From contig OV884059.1 of the NCBI GenBank assembly GCA_930367215.1, forward strand, positions 155,618,511-155,682,510: a DNA stretch of 64,000 nucleotides. Reading direction: 5' to 3'. Positions 17,842-30,544 of this stretch are shown piece after piece (position 1 is the first letter of the stretch; the number at the start of each line of letters is the position of its first letter). Source of the stretch: Pollenia angustigena (Eukaryota > Arthropoda > Insecta > Diptera > Polleniidae). The position numbers were made by a program, and so were the translations under genes. Under the pieces are notes generated by a model. The model was not told the origin of the DNA, ran no database searches, and was given only the letters and a program-made list of their open reading frames with translations.

Positions 17842-19770
17842 ACATTTAACAAGTTGTTTTACATTTATTTTCACTTTAAAATCACTTACCTTTGAAAAGT
17901 AGCACATCAATATATTTACTGATCTTAAAGACCTTAAAGAAAGATACCAAAAAATAATTTCGCTTAAATTTTGTTGAAGCGTTATTTAAATAATAATTAG
18001 CTTATTTTAACGAAATAACTTTAAATTTTATGTATTTTACCGATTTATTAATTTTTTTAATAATATGTATAACTAAAATGAGAATCTTTATTATTGGACA
18101 AGCAAAGTTAATCGCGCGAACCGTGTCGAAAATAATTAAAAGTTGCCGGAGAAATAGGTAAAAATCCCGATTTCCGCTTAAAGTTACCCATATCCTCGAG
18201 TTACTAGATTCAATTTTAAATCAGGAAAACCGCGCTGCCACATTGAGGCAAAAAGAAAATATCTCATTCACCAACCATCAACACATACAAAAACTCTACA
18301 TCCGCAAAAAGCACATCTGGCTATTTTCTATTTTAACTCTAAAAAAATGAAACACACACGACACTCTTAACAGTGACGTCATCAATGAGTTTGCAAAATT
18401 TTCAATTGCTTAATTGAACGCGACATTAACAATTTCAAATAAAAAAAAACACTTTATTTTACAAACAGAACATCAAATATTATTTTCACTTATATTAATT
18501 TTATATAAAACACTTTTTCTAATTATTTTCTTAAATAAACTGGACACTTTACTAAAATGCGACCGATCTCAACTCGTTTTCGTTTTAGACTAAAGAGACG
18601 AACAGGAATTGAAAACCAACTAGCAATTGAGAAATGTAAAGCACTAGGAAAATGAAAAAGGGTTGCCGAGTAGAAGATAATTATGGTTGTGAAGGAATTA
18701 GTATTTAGTAGTTCCATTTGTTACACATCGAATAATCATCGCATACCCTTGAAAGATAAATTGTATTCTACATTCTTTTGAAATTCTAAGATGATGTAGA
18801 CGTGTCCGTTTGTCTGTTGCAATCAGGATTAAAATATTTAAGCAGATAAAATTTGGTAAAAACCGTGGACACCGACAATGTTTTGCTTATTCTTCATTCG
18901 CATTTAGATTTTTTTCCAAAAAAAAAACAAGGTGCAGTGAGCGCAAACAAGGGGAGCGTGCTCACCAAGATTTAATGAAAATTTAAAGAATTGATCAAGG
19001 ATTTTGGGACAAAAGTATGATGGGAGACTACTGCTGGACTCAAATACCGAACCAACAAAAAACAAACAAACGACGTTCAAATAACTCCATTCACTTTTGA
19101 AAGACATTGATTTTTAAATAAAGTAGTGATTTTTCATGTAAAAAAATGAATAAAAACAATTTTCTGTATCTCAAAAACCTGACGTGATAAAGAAAAATGT
19201 AAAAGAGTTCGGGATTTCGATATTTCGGGGTTTTATAATACACATTTTTTAATTTGACTTTTTTAGAGTAAATATTCATTAATAATGAGCAGGTGATTTT
19301 TCTTAAAGAAGAATTACCCTCAGTTATTTCATTTGATTTTTTGGACTATTTTATATTATTTTTAACATTTTATTAAAAAAAATTGAGCAATTAAGCTACG
19401 TTGCATAAAAAATAGCCCTTAACTTGTGTTAAATTTTTAATTGCTTTTTGGAGCCATATTCTGCAGCGCTGTTTTTTTTTTTTTTTTTTTTGTTTTGATT
19501 GAAAATGTGTGTGCTTGTGAAAAAAATTTTTGGTCTATCGGTAACAACAAGTGTAAATACTCTAAATATGCTTTTCAAAGAGTGTTTTGACAATTTTATT
19601 AAACATTATTTTAAGGAAATGAAAACAAATATGTTGGTACATAAATTCTTTTAAAAAATTACATTAAAGAACTTGACATTTTTGCCCGGAAAAATTTTGT
19701 GTGAAAAATACTGCAACATTCTCTATTCGTTTCTTGAAAAAAAATCCTCAAAATTACAATATATATACAT
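17842..19770. other. gene-free AT-rich intergenic DNA
   Basis: Short open frames occur but none shows a recognisable motif or coding bias. No RNA gene was seen. There is a T-run near 19470-19491. Confidence 0.5.
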
Positions 19771-19774
19771 TTGT

Positions 19775-19915
19775 ATACATAGGCCATCTGGTAGAGAGCT
19801 AGTCTACCAGCACCGAGGTTTGCGGGTTCGATTCCCGCCAAAGACTCTGGTTTCATTCCTGCAGACAAGCGTAGAGCTTCGCGGGATTAGCTTAGGGAAT
19901 TAAAAAAAAATATAT
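19775..19915 (+). repeat. tRNA-derived SINE-like sequence
   Basis: TAGGCCATCTGG at 19780-19791 aligns with a Pol III A box, and GGTTCGATTCC at 19825-19835 is a perfect B box inside a T-arm-like hairpin (GCGGG, loop, CCCGC). Some 60 bp of unrelated sequence ends in an A-rich, TA-rich tail near 19900. The spacing suits a tRNA-derived SINE. The acceptor and anticodon stems are not convincing, so it is not a working tRNA gene. Confidence 0.6.
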
Positions 19916-21108
19916 ATATATTGCTTTATATCTAAATTTGCATAACTATCATTTAACTGGCGGCCATGTATTATAAAAAACAAATATTAGTTAATACCCT
20001 GCAAGCAACTCAGTTAACTTTAAGCTAACTTTTAATTAACTTTTTTTAACCACAACTAGGGTTGATGCCTGGATTATTTTTAATGGAGCCAACTGACTAT
20101 TTTAACATTGGCATGTCATAGGAAGTAGTCAATTGTCCGACTCTGCATGACTTTTCAACTAACTTAATTTTAGCTACTTTTTAGTTAGCTTAAAGTGAGT
20201 TAGGTAGTAGTTAGCTAAAAGTTAGTAAGGTAGTAGTTAGCTTTTAGCTAACTTTATGTTAATACACCATAAGTTTAATAAGGAAAAGATTTTATATTTA
20301 ATTACTAAAAAATATTTTATTTAAGTATTTTTCTTTTTATTTTGAATTCAGTTATGTAAATATTTTAAGTATTTTGACTTCTATTTTTTTTTCAGAAAAT
20401 TTTTGACCGATCTTGTTGAAAATTTGTGTCTAAACTACTATCTAATAGGACTAACCTTAGTGTAAATTTCATCCAAATCGAAAGACATCGATTTCAAAAT
20501 TGGGTCACTTGACATTAATTAAACGTATATAAAATGTTTGGTATTTTGTTGTTATTTTCTAAAATATTAATATTAGCAAAAAACTTTCGTCAAGGCTAAT
20601 GTTGTCAACTAGAAGAGCTAAAATATTGTCATATATCATATTCTTGTAAAATGTTGTTTTTAAGAGGTAGTCATATGAAAAGAAATTACATTTGAATAAA
20701 TGGCTTGAAAGCTAATTTTGAGGGGCGGACGCTGCCCCTAAAACACAACTTATCGCTACCAAATTTTTTTGTATTTTTTTAACACAAAACTGAACCGATT
20801 TCGGGAGGGAGATTATAAGAAATAAAAAAAGAAAATAACGGTCACCCTAATGTCTCATACTGACGATGCTGAATGGAAAATAAAAAAATTTAGATATGGC
20901 GGCGAATATTACGTCCAGCACACGTACACCAGTGACTTCGCCTGTATGACAAGCATTTGACAAGTGTATTTCCAAATGCACTCATATACAGAATTATCAA
21001 TTTCCGTTTCCTATCCTCATCCAAGTACTTCTTTTTTACAAATCCATACCGCCAATTCAATTTCAAGAATTTAATCATGGCAGCTCTTTTCCGCTCTTCT
21101 TACTTAGC
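19916..21108. other. gene-free stretch with repeated TTAGCTAA-type words
   Basis: Between about 20005 and 20275, words such as TTAACTTTAAGCTAAC, AGTTAGCTTAAAG and TAGTTAGCTTTTAGCTAAC recur in both orientations, suggesting a decayed foldback repeat. Nothing else is supported. Confidence 0.4.
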
Positions 21109-21247
21109 GCTGGTTCACACACGTCAAGTTTGAATCGTCAAGTCTTGAGTTTTTAGGAGAGAGGGGAAAAGAAACGCCATTCTCTCTTCCCTTCTCTCCA
21201 AAAATATCAAGAATTGACGAGTCCAACTTGACGTGTGTGAACCGGCA
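21109..21247. mobile_element. foldback MITE family A, copy 1
   Basis: The ends TGGTTCACACACGTCAAGTT and the inverted AACTTGACGTGTGTGAACC enclose an almost fully palindromic 139 bp with an AGGAGAGAGGGGAAAAGA core. A second copy lies at 54249-54388. Confidence 0.75.
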
Positions 21248-21287
21248 TTTACTTTGCTTCGTCTTCTCAGTTCACTATTCAGTCTAA

Positions 21288-22628
21288 CTGCCCGTCTATT
21301 CCAGAGATAATTATTGCGACATATATTGCAGTAAATGTCAAAATTATGTTATCTTTAATGTAGACAGCAATTTTTTGTACATATTTATTTATTGCCGGCA
21401 ATTTACGTAAGTCCATTTTCGTTGACAATTATTGCTAACATAAAACGTCGAATTTGGTCGTCAATTGAAAAAAGAAACAAAAAAGAAAAAAATAGAAGCA
21501 AATTGTGTGGAAAAGAAATGAAGTTTGTGAAATTCTAGCAAATTATTATTGTAGAAAAAGAATTTGTTAAACACTTAAATTAAATTGCAAAAATTATTTT
21601 TATTAATATAATTTTTTTCTTATTCGATATTTAATATTTAAATTTATATTATTTTGATTAAACTTGACTTCTTTTTTATATAAAAATATAAATTTTATTT
21701 TAACAAAAAAAAAAAATTTAATAAAAATTAATATTTTTAATATAAAAAAGACCTCAAGCTTAAACAAATTAATAAACAATTAAAAAATAAAGTCGAATAA
21801 GAAAGAAATAATATTGATAAATATAATTTTTGCAAGATGGCGTCAATTATACACTTGATTTTTTTTTTAATTATAAGTAAAGTTAACCCTAGGTCTACAC
21901 TAAAGATAAATATCTCAGCAAGTTGGCAATAACGTCGGCCGAATAACAGAGCAATATTTCTTATTGTTCAGCTTATGTTAAAGGCATGGGAAAACGTATT
22001 TATGTTAACTCATAATTTGAAAAAAATCAAGGAAGAAGGTGCAGTGTAAAAACTGGCGCTATCTTGCAGAAATAATTTTTATTATAATAAATTCTTTCGT
22101 ATTCGACTTTATTATTTAAATGTAAATTAATTTGATTGAGCTTGAGCTCTTTTTTTATATAAAAATATTAATTTTTTTAATTTTTTTTTTTTTTTTTTTG
22201 TTAAGGTAAAATTAATATTTTTATATAAAAAAGGAATCAAACTTTAACAAAAATAATATAAATTTAAATAAAAAAGATCGAATAAGAATAAATTATTTAA
22301 AAAAAAATTATTTTTGGTATTTTATTTTAGTGTTTAATTAATTCTTTAATTTAATTCTTTTACTACAATCATAGTTTGCTACCATTTTACCAATTCAATT
22401 CTTTCTCCCACAATTTGCTTCTATTTTTTTTTCTTTTTTTCAATTGGCAACCAAATTTGACGTTTTACGTTAGCAATAATTGTCAACGAAAATGGACTAA
22501 CAATTATTGCAACATAAATTACCGGCAATAAATATGTACAAAAAATGGCAGTCTACATTAGAGATAACATAATTTTGACATTTACTGCAATATATGTTGC
22601 AATAAATATCTCTGGTATAGACGGGCAG
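21288..22628. mobile_element. 1.34-kb foldback element with long inverted arms
   Basis: CTGCCCGTCTATTCCAGAGA at the left end is matched by the inverted TCTCTGGTATAGACGGGCAG at the right end. Pairing continues inward through ATTATTGCAACATA, TTGCCGGCAAT, TCGTTGACAATTATTGCTAA and poly-A/T tracts to GCAAGATGGCG near 21835 and 22075. That gives arms of about 550 bp and a loop of roughly 200 bp. There is no ORF. No clear target duplication was identified. Confidence 0.75.
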
Positions 22629-23640
22629 AATATAATTAAATCTCCATTTATTTTTGATTATTAAAATATTGAGTGCAATTTCTCTTCCCACATTTTTTGC
22701 AAACCATTTAATAAATTATTACTCGTATTTTGAAGGACATTATCAAATACATATATTTTTGAAGAATAGCAAGAAGCATTCCACTTATTTTCAAAATTAT
22801 GTTAGGGCGACATCTACATATTAAAATTAGCGCAGAATACCAAATCAGCCGCTGTGATAGTTTAGACACGAACCAGACAAGTTTTAAAGGTAGAAATTAA
22901 TTTCGTTGAATTTTTCCTACGACGTATCGTAATCGCTTTTAGATTTTTAACGCTAACAGGTATAGTCAGTCAAGTCTGACCGACCGCTTGTTACCCTACA
23001 CCACAGCATTTAAAAAGTAATTTTGAGAGTGTGCCCTATTCGGGACCCATGCGCAATTACGGGCCCGCCAAAACAAAATTGTTATGGAGTCAAGACTGAA
23101 AATAGTGAAATTTGGTACATACGAGCATGTTCTATAAATCGAAATGAAGTGGATTTAAAATCACACAAATTTTGAAAACGAGCCTGAAAGAAAAGTCTAC
23201 GAAAATATTCCTCTTTCTTTACTTCATACTTGAAGCACCATTTATCTTTACAAGAACCACTGTCAAAAATAGGAAAAACTATAGTCATTTTGTAAATAAA
23301 TAAGATCGAAATCTCGTACGATTTTAATTCCATTTCATTTCGATTTCTAGAACATGCCCGATAGGTTATAATTGGCTCAAGGAAATTGAAAATGGGTCTA
23401 ATCGGTTCATAATTTCACATAGCCCCCATACAAGCCGATAGCTACTTTGTCATGACAAAATGTTGTCCTGGTAGGTCCAAAAATTAACTCTAGGTCCCAT
23501 ATAACCCCCATCCTAAACTCTTATATAGATGAAGATATCTAAAAAATATTCGGCCCAAAGAATTTTCACATGAATCTTAACCTCATAACATAATTTTTTT
23601 TAGAAGAAATTGTGTTCATATACTGTGGTGTAGGGTATCA
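22629..23640. repeat. dispersed repeat with nested inverted repeat
   Basis: TTACCCTACACCAC near 22992 and its inverted GTGGTGTAGGGTA near 23625 bound about 640 bp. Inside lies an inverted-repeat unit (about 23122-23362) with GTTCTATAAATCGAAATGAA at the left and TTCATTTCGATTTCTAGAAC at the right. A close relative of the inner unit lies at about 25427-25662. Open frames within are not considered genes. Confidence 0.5.
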
Positions 23641-23680
23641 TATGGTTGGACCTGACCCACTAAACTTTCTTTCTTGTTTG

Positions 23681-23735
23681 TTGTAGATTAAGGAACACAG
23701 GTTATGTGTTATTTTAATCTATTATAAAAAACGAT
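23681..23735. mobile_element. hairpin MITE family B, copy 1 (partial)
   Basis: The core AGATTAAGGAACAC, then TGTGTTATTTTAATCT, is shared with copies near 27341, 31745, 32111 and 56723. Confidence 0.5.
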
Positions 23736-24110
23736 ACAGGCGTTTACACTAACGCCCTTCACAATTGTTTTTTTTTTTTTTTTTTTTTTTTTTTTGATTA
23801 AATTTGGTCCATTCTTATTTTATTGCAATCTAAATCATCTTACCAAATTGTTTCGAAATCGGTCCACATTTGACTATTACTACCATCATATAAGAGATCA
23901 AAAACAAAAACACTCTGTTATTGCATATTCACACCATTCGTTGCTTTTGACATGCATATATTCAAAAACATTCACGCCTATCGTGAATGTTATGGGAATA
24001 TGATATATGGGATCAAACCTAAATTCCCATCCCAGTGCTATGTAAACAAAAGTCTCTATTGTGAGTAGCTTGTCAGTGCTTGTATTGTAAAAGAAAAACA
24101 AAATAAAATA

Positions 24111-24845
24111 CAGTGCACTCGCGATAATATGAACTAATTAAAACAAAGCCAGTTCACTTTTGCAAGATTGTTCATATTTGCGAATATCTCCCTTTAAAAA
24201 AAAACTGTTGATTTTTAAAAAAGAAAAACAAACTCAAAGTTATGCGAAAAAGTATGTGATTTTCGTTCATTTAATTAGTTTAAAAATGCCCCGCTCTCTT
24301 AAAAATCTCCAGATATTTGCCGTTTCCGCTAACAGTGATCTTTTTGTATCTCATTTTTAAAAACCATCATTGCAGTTTCCATTTTTTGTTTATTCGGAAG
24401 ATCGCACAAGTCAGATAAACGTATTGTTAGAACATTAAAAAAAAAACAAATTTATTCGCTAAATTAGTAAAACCTTTTTCTAAATATTCAAAATTCATTC
24501 AATTTAAATTCATATTTAAGAACTTTTCACGTTAAAATTACATATAAATATGTATATAGAATTCCATTTTAATGTCAGAACTTACTAAAAAGTGTATGTA
24601 AAACATTTTGATTAACAACTGAAGACAATTTTCAAGCGATAGCTGGGGAAATCTCCAAGTTATTATGCAGTTGAATAAAAATTGATTTTGAATTTAACAC
24701 TGTGTAGGTAGATGAAAACCGTTAAAAATACAACTTTAAGTTGTTCATATTTTAAAGCTTTTGAACAAGTTCATATTATAGAAAAGTCAATGGAAGAAAA
24801 CAAGTGTTCATATTTTGGGGTGTTCATATTATCGCGAGTGCACTG
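24111..24845. mobile_element. 735-bp Tc1/mariner-class (pogo-like) non-autonomous element
   Basis: The perfect terminal inverted repeat CAGTGCACTCGCGATAATAT (continuing GAAC) begins after TA (24109-24110), and its complement ends before TA (24846-24847). A CAGTG-type end with a TA duplication fits the Tc1/mariner superfamily, and length and TIR resemble pogo-like MITEs. The word ATATGAAC is repeated inside both ends. No transposase motif is encoded. Confidence 0.75.
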
Positions 24846-25343
24846 TACTAATAAAAATATAATAAAATAAATTATGAATAGCTTATCTTCATTTTCTTTA
24901 TGTACACTCCTTCAATAAAAGGAAAAAGTAATTTAATTGTCCTACTTTAGAATACAAATTAAAATTTACATGTTTCCTTCTCGTTCACATCAACACTTGT
25001 TGGGAATTTATTTATTAAAAAAATTCGCGGGAGTTAACATTGGCGATGCCAAATTTTTTAAGTTTGGGAATTCATTCCCAAAAAAATTGATATGGGAATC
25101 ATTTACAATACGAAATAAAAAAATATGGGAATATTTTCATGGGAGTAGTTTTTTGCGAAAGGGGTGATTTACAAGTAATCTTTCCATATTAATGATAATT
25201 AATAGGGCTGAGACTCTCATGAACTAAAAATCAAAAGTATGCGCTTAAAATATGCACTAAAAATCCAAAATATGCACTTAAAACTTAAAAACTTTTCAAA
25301 GAAGTCGTTTAATTTTATTAAATTAACAACATTAAAAAATTTA

Positions 25344-25724
25344 TGGCCGATTTCACCAATTTATTTAAATATTAATTGATGTTTAAAATTCGTTTTTCAT
25401 GTCAAATAAAAATAAAATTATATACGGGCCTGTTCTACAAATCGAAATGAAGTGGATTGAAAATCACACAAATTATGAAAACGAGCCTGTAAAAAAAGTT
25501 CATAAAAATATTTTCTTTTATATACTTCATACTTTGAGTACCAATTATCTTTACAAGAACCACTGTTAAAAACAGGAAAAACTACAGTCATTTTGCAAAT
25601 CATTGAGTTCAAAATTTCGTTCGATTTCAATTCCACTTCATTTCGATTTTTAGAACATGCCCAATAATATATATATACATATATTTATAAAATGATATTT
25701 AAATATAATTGGTAAAATTGGCCA
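25344..25724. mobile_element. Harbinger-type MITE family C, copy 1, with nested repeat
   Basis: TGGCCGATTTCACCAAT at the left and ATTGGTAAAATTGGCCA at the right are flanked by TTA on both sides (25341-25343, 25725-25727). A three-base TWA duplication suggests the PIF/Harbinger superfamily. An inverted-repeat unit at about 25427-25662, related to 23122-23362, is inserted inside. Confidence 0.7.
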
Positions 25725-26132
25725 TTAGTGCATTTTTATTCAAATATCTTTTAACAACTAAAAAATCAAATATAAATTTTTGTTTTTGTTCGAGGTTGGC
25801 CTCGTAAGTAATCCCAAAATGGGGCAACACAAATAGCAAAATAGTTGATTTGCAAATCAACTTATCAGGCCTGCCACATAAATCCATTCCGATTGAAAGT
25901 GATTTCGTTTTATGTGAAGCAAGATACGAAACCACTTCCACTTCCGATCGAAATGGAATTCTGTGACAGGTCTGATAATTCCAATTGGTCGACATCGTTC
26001 TTAGACAATCGATACAAAAACATGCATTTGCACGGAAATCGCAACCCTACTAATTAATGTTATTGAATAAATGCATGGTGTGCATATGCAATAAAAGTGA
26101 GAGAAAACAAACGGCCCATCTACAAAAGATTT

Positions 26133-26261
26133 ACCCTTATCGTGGTTGGCCAATTTAAGATACGCCTGCGGCTGTTTGGTAATAGATCAAAGGAAATAAT
26201 TTCACGTTCTCTATTATTTTTCTATCTATTACCAAACAGTCGCAGGCCAACCACGATAAGG
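26133..26261. mobile_element. 129-bp foldback element
   Basis: CCTTATCGTGGTTGGCC and its exact inverse GGCCAACCACGATAAGG are the ends. GCCTGCGGCTGTTTGGTAAT pairs with ATTACCAAACAGTCGCAGGC further in. The left arm has about 12 extra bases. Confidence 0.65.
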
Positions 26262-26380
26262 ATATATACGATAAACGCTAAAAGACCTAACTAACAGTTT
26301 GTATAATATGCAACATTGTTAATTTCCAAAACAGCTGGAGGGTTTTACAAGAAGAACGATTAATTACACTGGTTTACAGC

Positions 26381-27045
26381 TGAACACTGAAATTGCTGTA
26401 ATTTTTTTTTCCTAAGTACCGTTTTTTAGATAACGGTACTTTTGCGTTTTTCGGTGTATGGTCCCACTCAAACCCTTGTGGAGCCCAACCAAAAAGTCTG
26501 TTCGTTTTTATTAAGGATTTTGTGGAACGACAATATTTTTATCTCATATAAAATTCCGTGTTTTTTAAATACGTTAAAACTGATGGATTTAAAAAACACG
26601 GAATTTTATATGAGATAAAAATATTGTCGTTCCACAAAATCCTTAATAAAAACTTTACTTTTCATCCGATTTTTTTCAAATTACGCTTAAAATGTTGGTA
26701 ATTAAATATACTATTCGGTTAAGAAATAAAAAATTCCAGATATTTAATATAACGTAGTTAAAAAAACAAAATAAAAATGAAAAATTTTGAAAAAAACGTA
26801 AAAAATAGAAATTTTTTGAACTTTGAGTTGCCATTACTCAGCCATTTCTTATCAGATAGAAATCTGTAGCATATCGATGAAAAAGGCATTCGATTACCTT
26901 TCTAACGATATGCCATTTATTTCGACCGGACTTTTTGGTTGGGCTCCACAAGGGTTTGAGTGGGACCATACACCGAAAAACGCAAAAGTACCGTTATCTA
27001 AAAAACGGTGCTTAGGAAAAAAAATTACAGCGATTTTCGTGTTCA
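26381..27045. mobile_element. 665-bp inverted-repeat element with about 120-bp TIRs
   Basis: The left arm (26381 to about 26500) and right arm (about 26928-27045) pair through CCTAAGTACCGTTTTTTAGA, ACGGTACTTTTGCGTTTTTC and CCCACTCAAACCCTTGTGGA. The interior starts with a perfect 67-bp palindromic hairpin. There is no transposase. Confidence 0.7.
26504..26653. repeat. perfect 67-bp inverted repeat with 16-nt loop
   Basis: Positions 26504-26570 are the exact reverse complement of 26587-26653. I compared every base. The arms include AAGGATTTTGTGGAACGACA. Confidence 0.93.
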
Positions 27046-29229
27046 GGAGGTCCCAATTAACTTATCTAGGCATGTGGTGTTCTTGGTATTTTTCCAAATT
27101 AAAAATTTGTAGAGCAGTGTTATAAACAGTTTAATGCAATGAATCAATTTATCGTATTAAATTGTTTTCTTCTCCTGTAAAATCTTCCAAATGCTAGATG
27201 AGCCTTTTGAGTTTTAGTACAGATATGTAAGTCCAATAAAAAAAATCGTATATAAATGAAGATATCTTAATAACATTTTTATCTTATCAACCTTATGACA
27301 TAAACAGCCTTATTCCGGTTGTCGTTGTCCCAATCGATCAAGTCGTTTTTTGTAAGAGATTAAAGAACACTGGTTGTGTGTAACTTTAATCTCTTCCAAA
27401 AACGAATAATCAGCCCAATTATGAATACAAATTCCCCGGGAGTTTTTTCAATTTTCCAATATTTACAATTGAATTTACATAGGAAAAATGGGAGGAGGGA
27501 AAAACTCCCGAGGAATTTTTATCCATAATTGGGCTGATTGTTCTGGCAGTTATTGCCCATGGCTCCTAAATAGGGTACACTCTCAAAAATTTGTCTCTAA
27601 ATTCTGTGTTGGGTATCATATGGTTAGGCTTGACCGACTAAACGTTTTCACTTATCAAATGTTTGTTTTGTAAACACAAATATAAAACAGCTGTTTGAAC
27701 AAACCTTATAAATTTGTATTGTAACAAAATTTCAAAAGACACACTAAAACTTCCGCAATTTTTAACCAGCCAACATTTGTTCTAGACTGTTTTTTTAATA
27801 AAACTCTGTTGATTTTTTTTATAATTTATTTTCCGTATAATTTTTTTTCTTTTAATAATTATTACTTCACATATTACAATAACTAGATTATTTTCCTTTT
27901 ATGTTTAATATTAAATTTTTTATTTTTTTTTTTTTTTTTTTGTTTATGAAAAATGTACATTTATAGAATATTTAAATATTTAATAGTGGCATGTGGGTTG
28001 GTTTTTTGTTTTTATTTTAAATATTATTTATAATTATCATTATTAATATTTTATTTTTTTAATAATTAATTTTCGTTTTATGAAGTGTTTAATGCATAAA
28101 TTTTTTTTAAATAAAAATTATAAAAATACATATGTTTTAAAATTAATATTAACAACAAAGAAGGAAAAAATAACAAGGAGAAATTAAATTTTCTTAAAAA
28201 AAATTTCTTTGTCAATTTAAAGCAAAACTATTAAAAATTTCCATAAACAAGCTAAAAAAGTTTTAAATAGAAATTAGGTTTTTAAATATTTACAAATTAT
28301 TATTATGTATTATTATTTTTAAATTAAGTTTCTGTTTTCTTAAAAATTTTAAATTAAAGAAAACTTTAGTAAGGCGCAATTGTTTGTTTTTTAAATTAAA
28401 AATTTTTTAAAAATAAAAAAATACAAATGTTTAATTTTGTTGTGCTTTTAAACAAAAAGTGCTAAACAACTATTTGGAATTTTTAGTTTTTTTTTTTATA
28501 ATAAAATTGTGTAAATTAAAAAAAAAAAAAAATAATTTATAACACATAAAAGAAAAAAACGAAAGAATATTTTTTTTTTTAATTATTATGTTTACATTAA
28601 AAATTAATTTATATACATTTTTTTTATATAAAAAAAATTATTGGAATTTTTCTTTAAATTGTTTAGGATTTCAAAAAGAAAAAAAAAATATTTAAACATT
28701 TTTGTAAAAATGGAATGGATTTTTTTAAAAAATAAATTTTGAACTTGGCTTTTTATGGGGGGGATTTATTGGTTTGTTTGAATTTTTATTACTTTTTATT
28801 TCGTTTTGTATATTTTTTTTTGTTTGTTTGCATAGAAATAATTAAATATCACATTTAAACAATTTTTAAAAAATACTTTTAAAAAAATAAATTTTTAATG
28901 GAAGTTTTTTTTTAATATTTTATCTCGTTTTAGGTAAAAAAAACTTTTTATTGGTGTTTCTGTTTTAAATCGGTGTAAACGTTTGTCATTTTGTGGAACT
29001 GGAACTTAAGACATATTAAACCGAAATTTGGTTTTGATGTTTTGTTAATTATCTGATTTTGTATGTATTTTAAAATGGGATAAGGGTTGGGCAATAATGT
29101 CAAACTCAGGGATAATTTTGGATTATAATTCAAATAAACTCTAATTATTTATTACAAAAAAAAAAAGAAAAAAACTGTTTACAAATTTGCTAAACAAAAA
29201 AAAAATTGAATCAGAAACATGCAATTTTC
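27046..29229. other. gene-free, extremely AT-rich stretch
   Basis: A family B hairpin MITE lies near 27341-27404. From about 27780 to 29200 the sequence is almost only A/T homopolymers and short runs, which prevents any reliable reading-frame call. Confidence 0.5.
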
Positions 29230-29949
29230 TACCCAGTTGACCAGATTGCCGTTGAAGACGTCATCGTCAATGATGTATGCACGACTTGTCCCCTGTTGTT
29301 TTGGTTTTCTAGAAGACAATTTACAGGAAATCGTCGTGCACGACAGTTTGAGCGACTTTGTCTTATAAGGTGTCCTCTATTGAACTCTATGTGGGACAGT
29401 ATGAGCGACACTGTGTTGCATAAAAGCTACTGACGACAAAGTTTTCTTGAATGCTATTCCATCACTTGCTTGGTTGTCTTAAAATTCTTACATTCTTTTT
29501 TTTTAATTGCTGATTTAAATACCTACAAAAAATTTACAAATTAGTTCTAAACAGTAAAACCAAAAATTATTATGAAATTATTCGCGGGCTGGAAAATGGA
29601 TAACGTGCATTTAGTACTTCATTGTCAACTTTAGGATTGCTTATAGGAGTCGAATACAAAACATATAACAGAAATTAAAATTCTAACTATACAAAAAAAC
29701 TGTCTGAATTTAGATAACCATATAATAATTTTTGTCGTGGACGTCGAAATTGACGACATTGTCATGCAGGTACTCGTAAATGATAAAGTAGGCGACATTG
29801 TCTTGCTTTGTGTCGTGCACGATTTTCGCGGCACTTGTTCGAAAATGTCGTTGACGATTAGTTCTCGCTGTCCCTCACATGTCGTGCAGTAATTAACATT
29901 GTCGTGCATCCGTCTTCGAGGATGTCTTAAAGACATGGCCAACTGGGTA
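29230..29949. mobile_element. 720-bp inverted-repeat-ended element
   Basis: TACCCAGTTGACCA at the left and TGGCCAACTGGGTA at the right are inverted ends. The interior repeats words such as GTCGTGCA and GACGACATTGTC. No transposase and no clear target duplication were found. Confidence 0.5.
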
Positions 29950-30033
29950 CCTTTTCTTAAGGATAGTTACTATACACTATCAAACGAGTCTTACGTATTT
30001 TGATTTTTGAAAATTTCCAAACAATAATTGGAT

Positions 30034-30287
30034 CAGCGGCCGTATTCTGTAATTCGCTTAGCTAAAGCGAAATCTCGACGGCCAAAAAGCTTTAGAGAAT
30101 ACAAAATTTATAAATATTAGCGAGACATTAAAGCCTAAAATTTCGGCGAATTAAATTTTTATGGCATTGCCAAATTTAGCAATGCACGTTACAGAATTGC
30201 ATTCGTATCCAAAAATCGGTAAATCAACTTTTTAGATTTTTAGCGATAGCGATTTAGCTTTAGCGAATTACAGAATTCGGCTGCAGG
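30034..30287. mobile_element. foldback MITE family D, copy 1
   Basis: CGGCCGTATTCTGTAATTCG at the left pairs with CGAATTACAGAATTCGGCTG at the right, and GATTTAGCTTTAGC also recurs inverted. A second copy is at 51746-51945. Confidence 0.65.
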
Positions 30288-30544
30288 GAAACATTTTCGT
30301 CAAAATATGTATAACACTTGTATTTAAGGCCGATTTTGGAATCGGTACTTTTTTAACACCATCATCACTTTCATCAAAATGTAGTCTCCTTAAAAGTTAA
30401 AAGTAAAAAAAAAACCTTTCAATGTGAATGTAAAATCTGTTCTAACGTAATTTGATAACAAAGTTACGACCCAATAAGAGTATCCTTTAAAACAAATCGG
30501 ATTTTAATGATGCATGCAGTCGCTTTTTGCAGACTTTTTTGTAA

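Noticed and set aside
19780..19845. functional tRNA gene
   Set aside because: A and B boxes are present but acceptor and anticodon stems do not fold convincingly and a SINE-like tail follows.
23082..23333. 83-aa minus-strand ORF resembling that at 25418-25636
   Set aside because: The two are similar because they lie in copies of the same inverted-repeat unit; no conserved start context or domain.
27488..27673. 61-aa ORF starting MGGGKN, recalling a myristoylated N-terminus
   Set aside because: Coincidental; wrong strand for Graf and lies within inverted-repeat text (CCCGGGAGTTTTT and its inverse).
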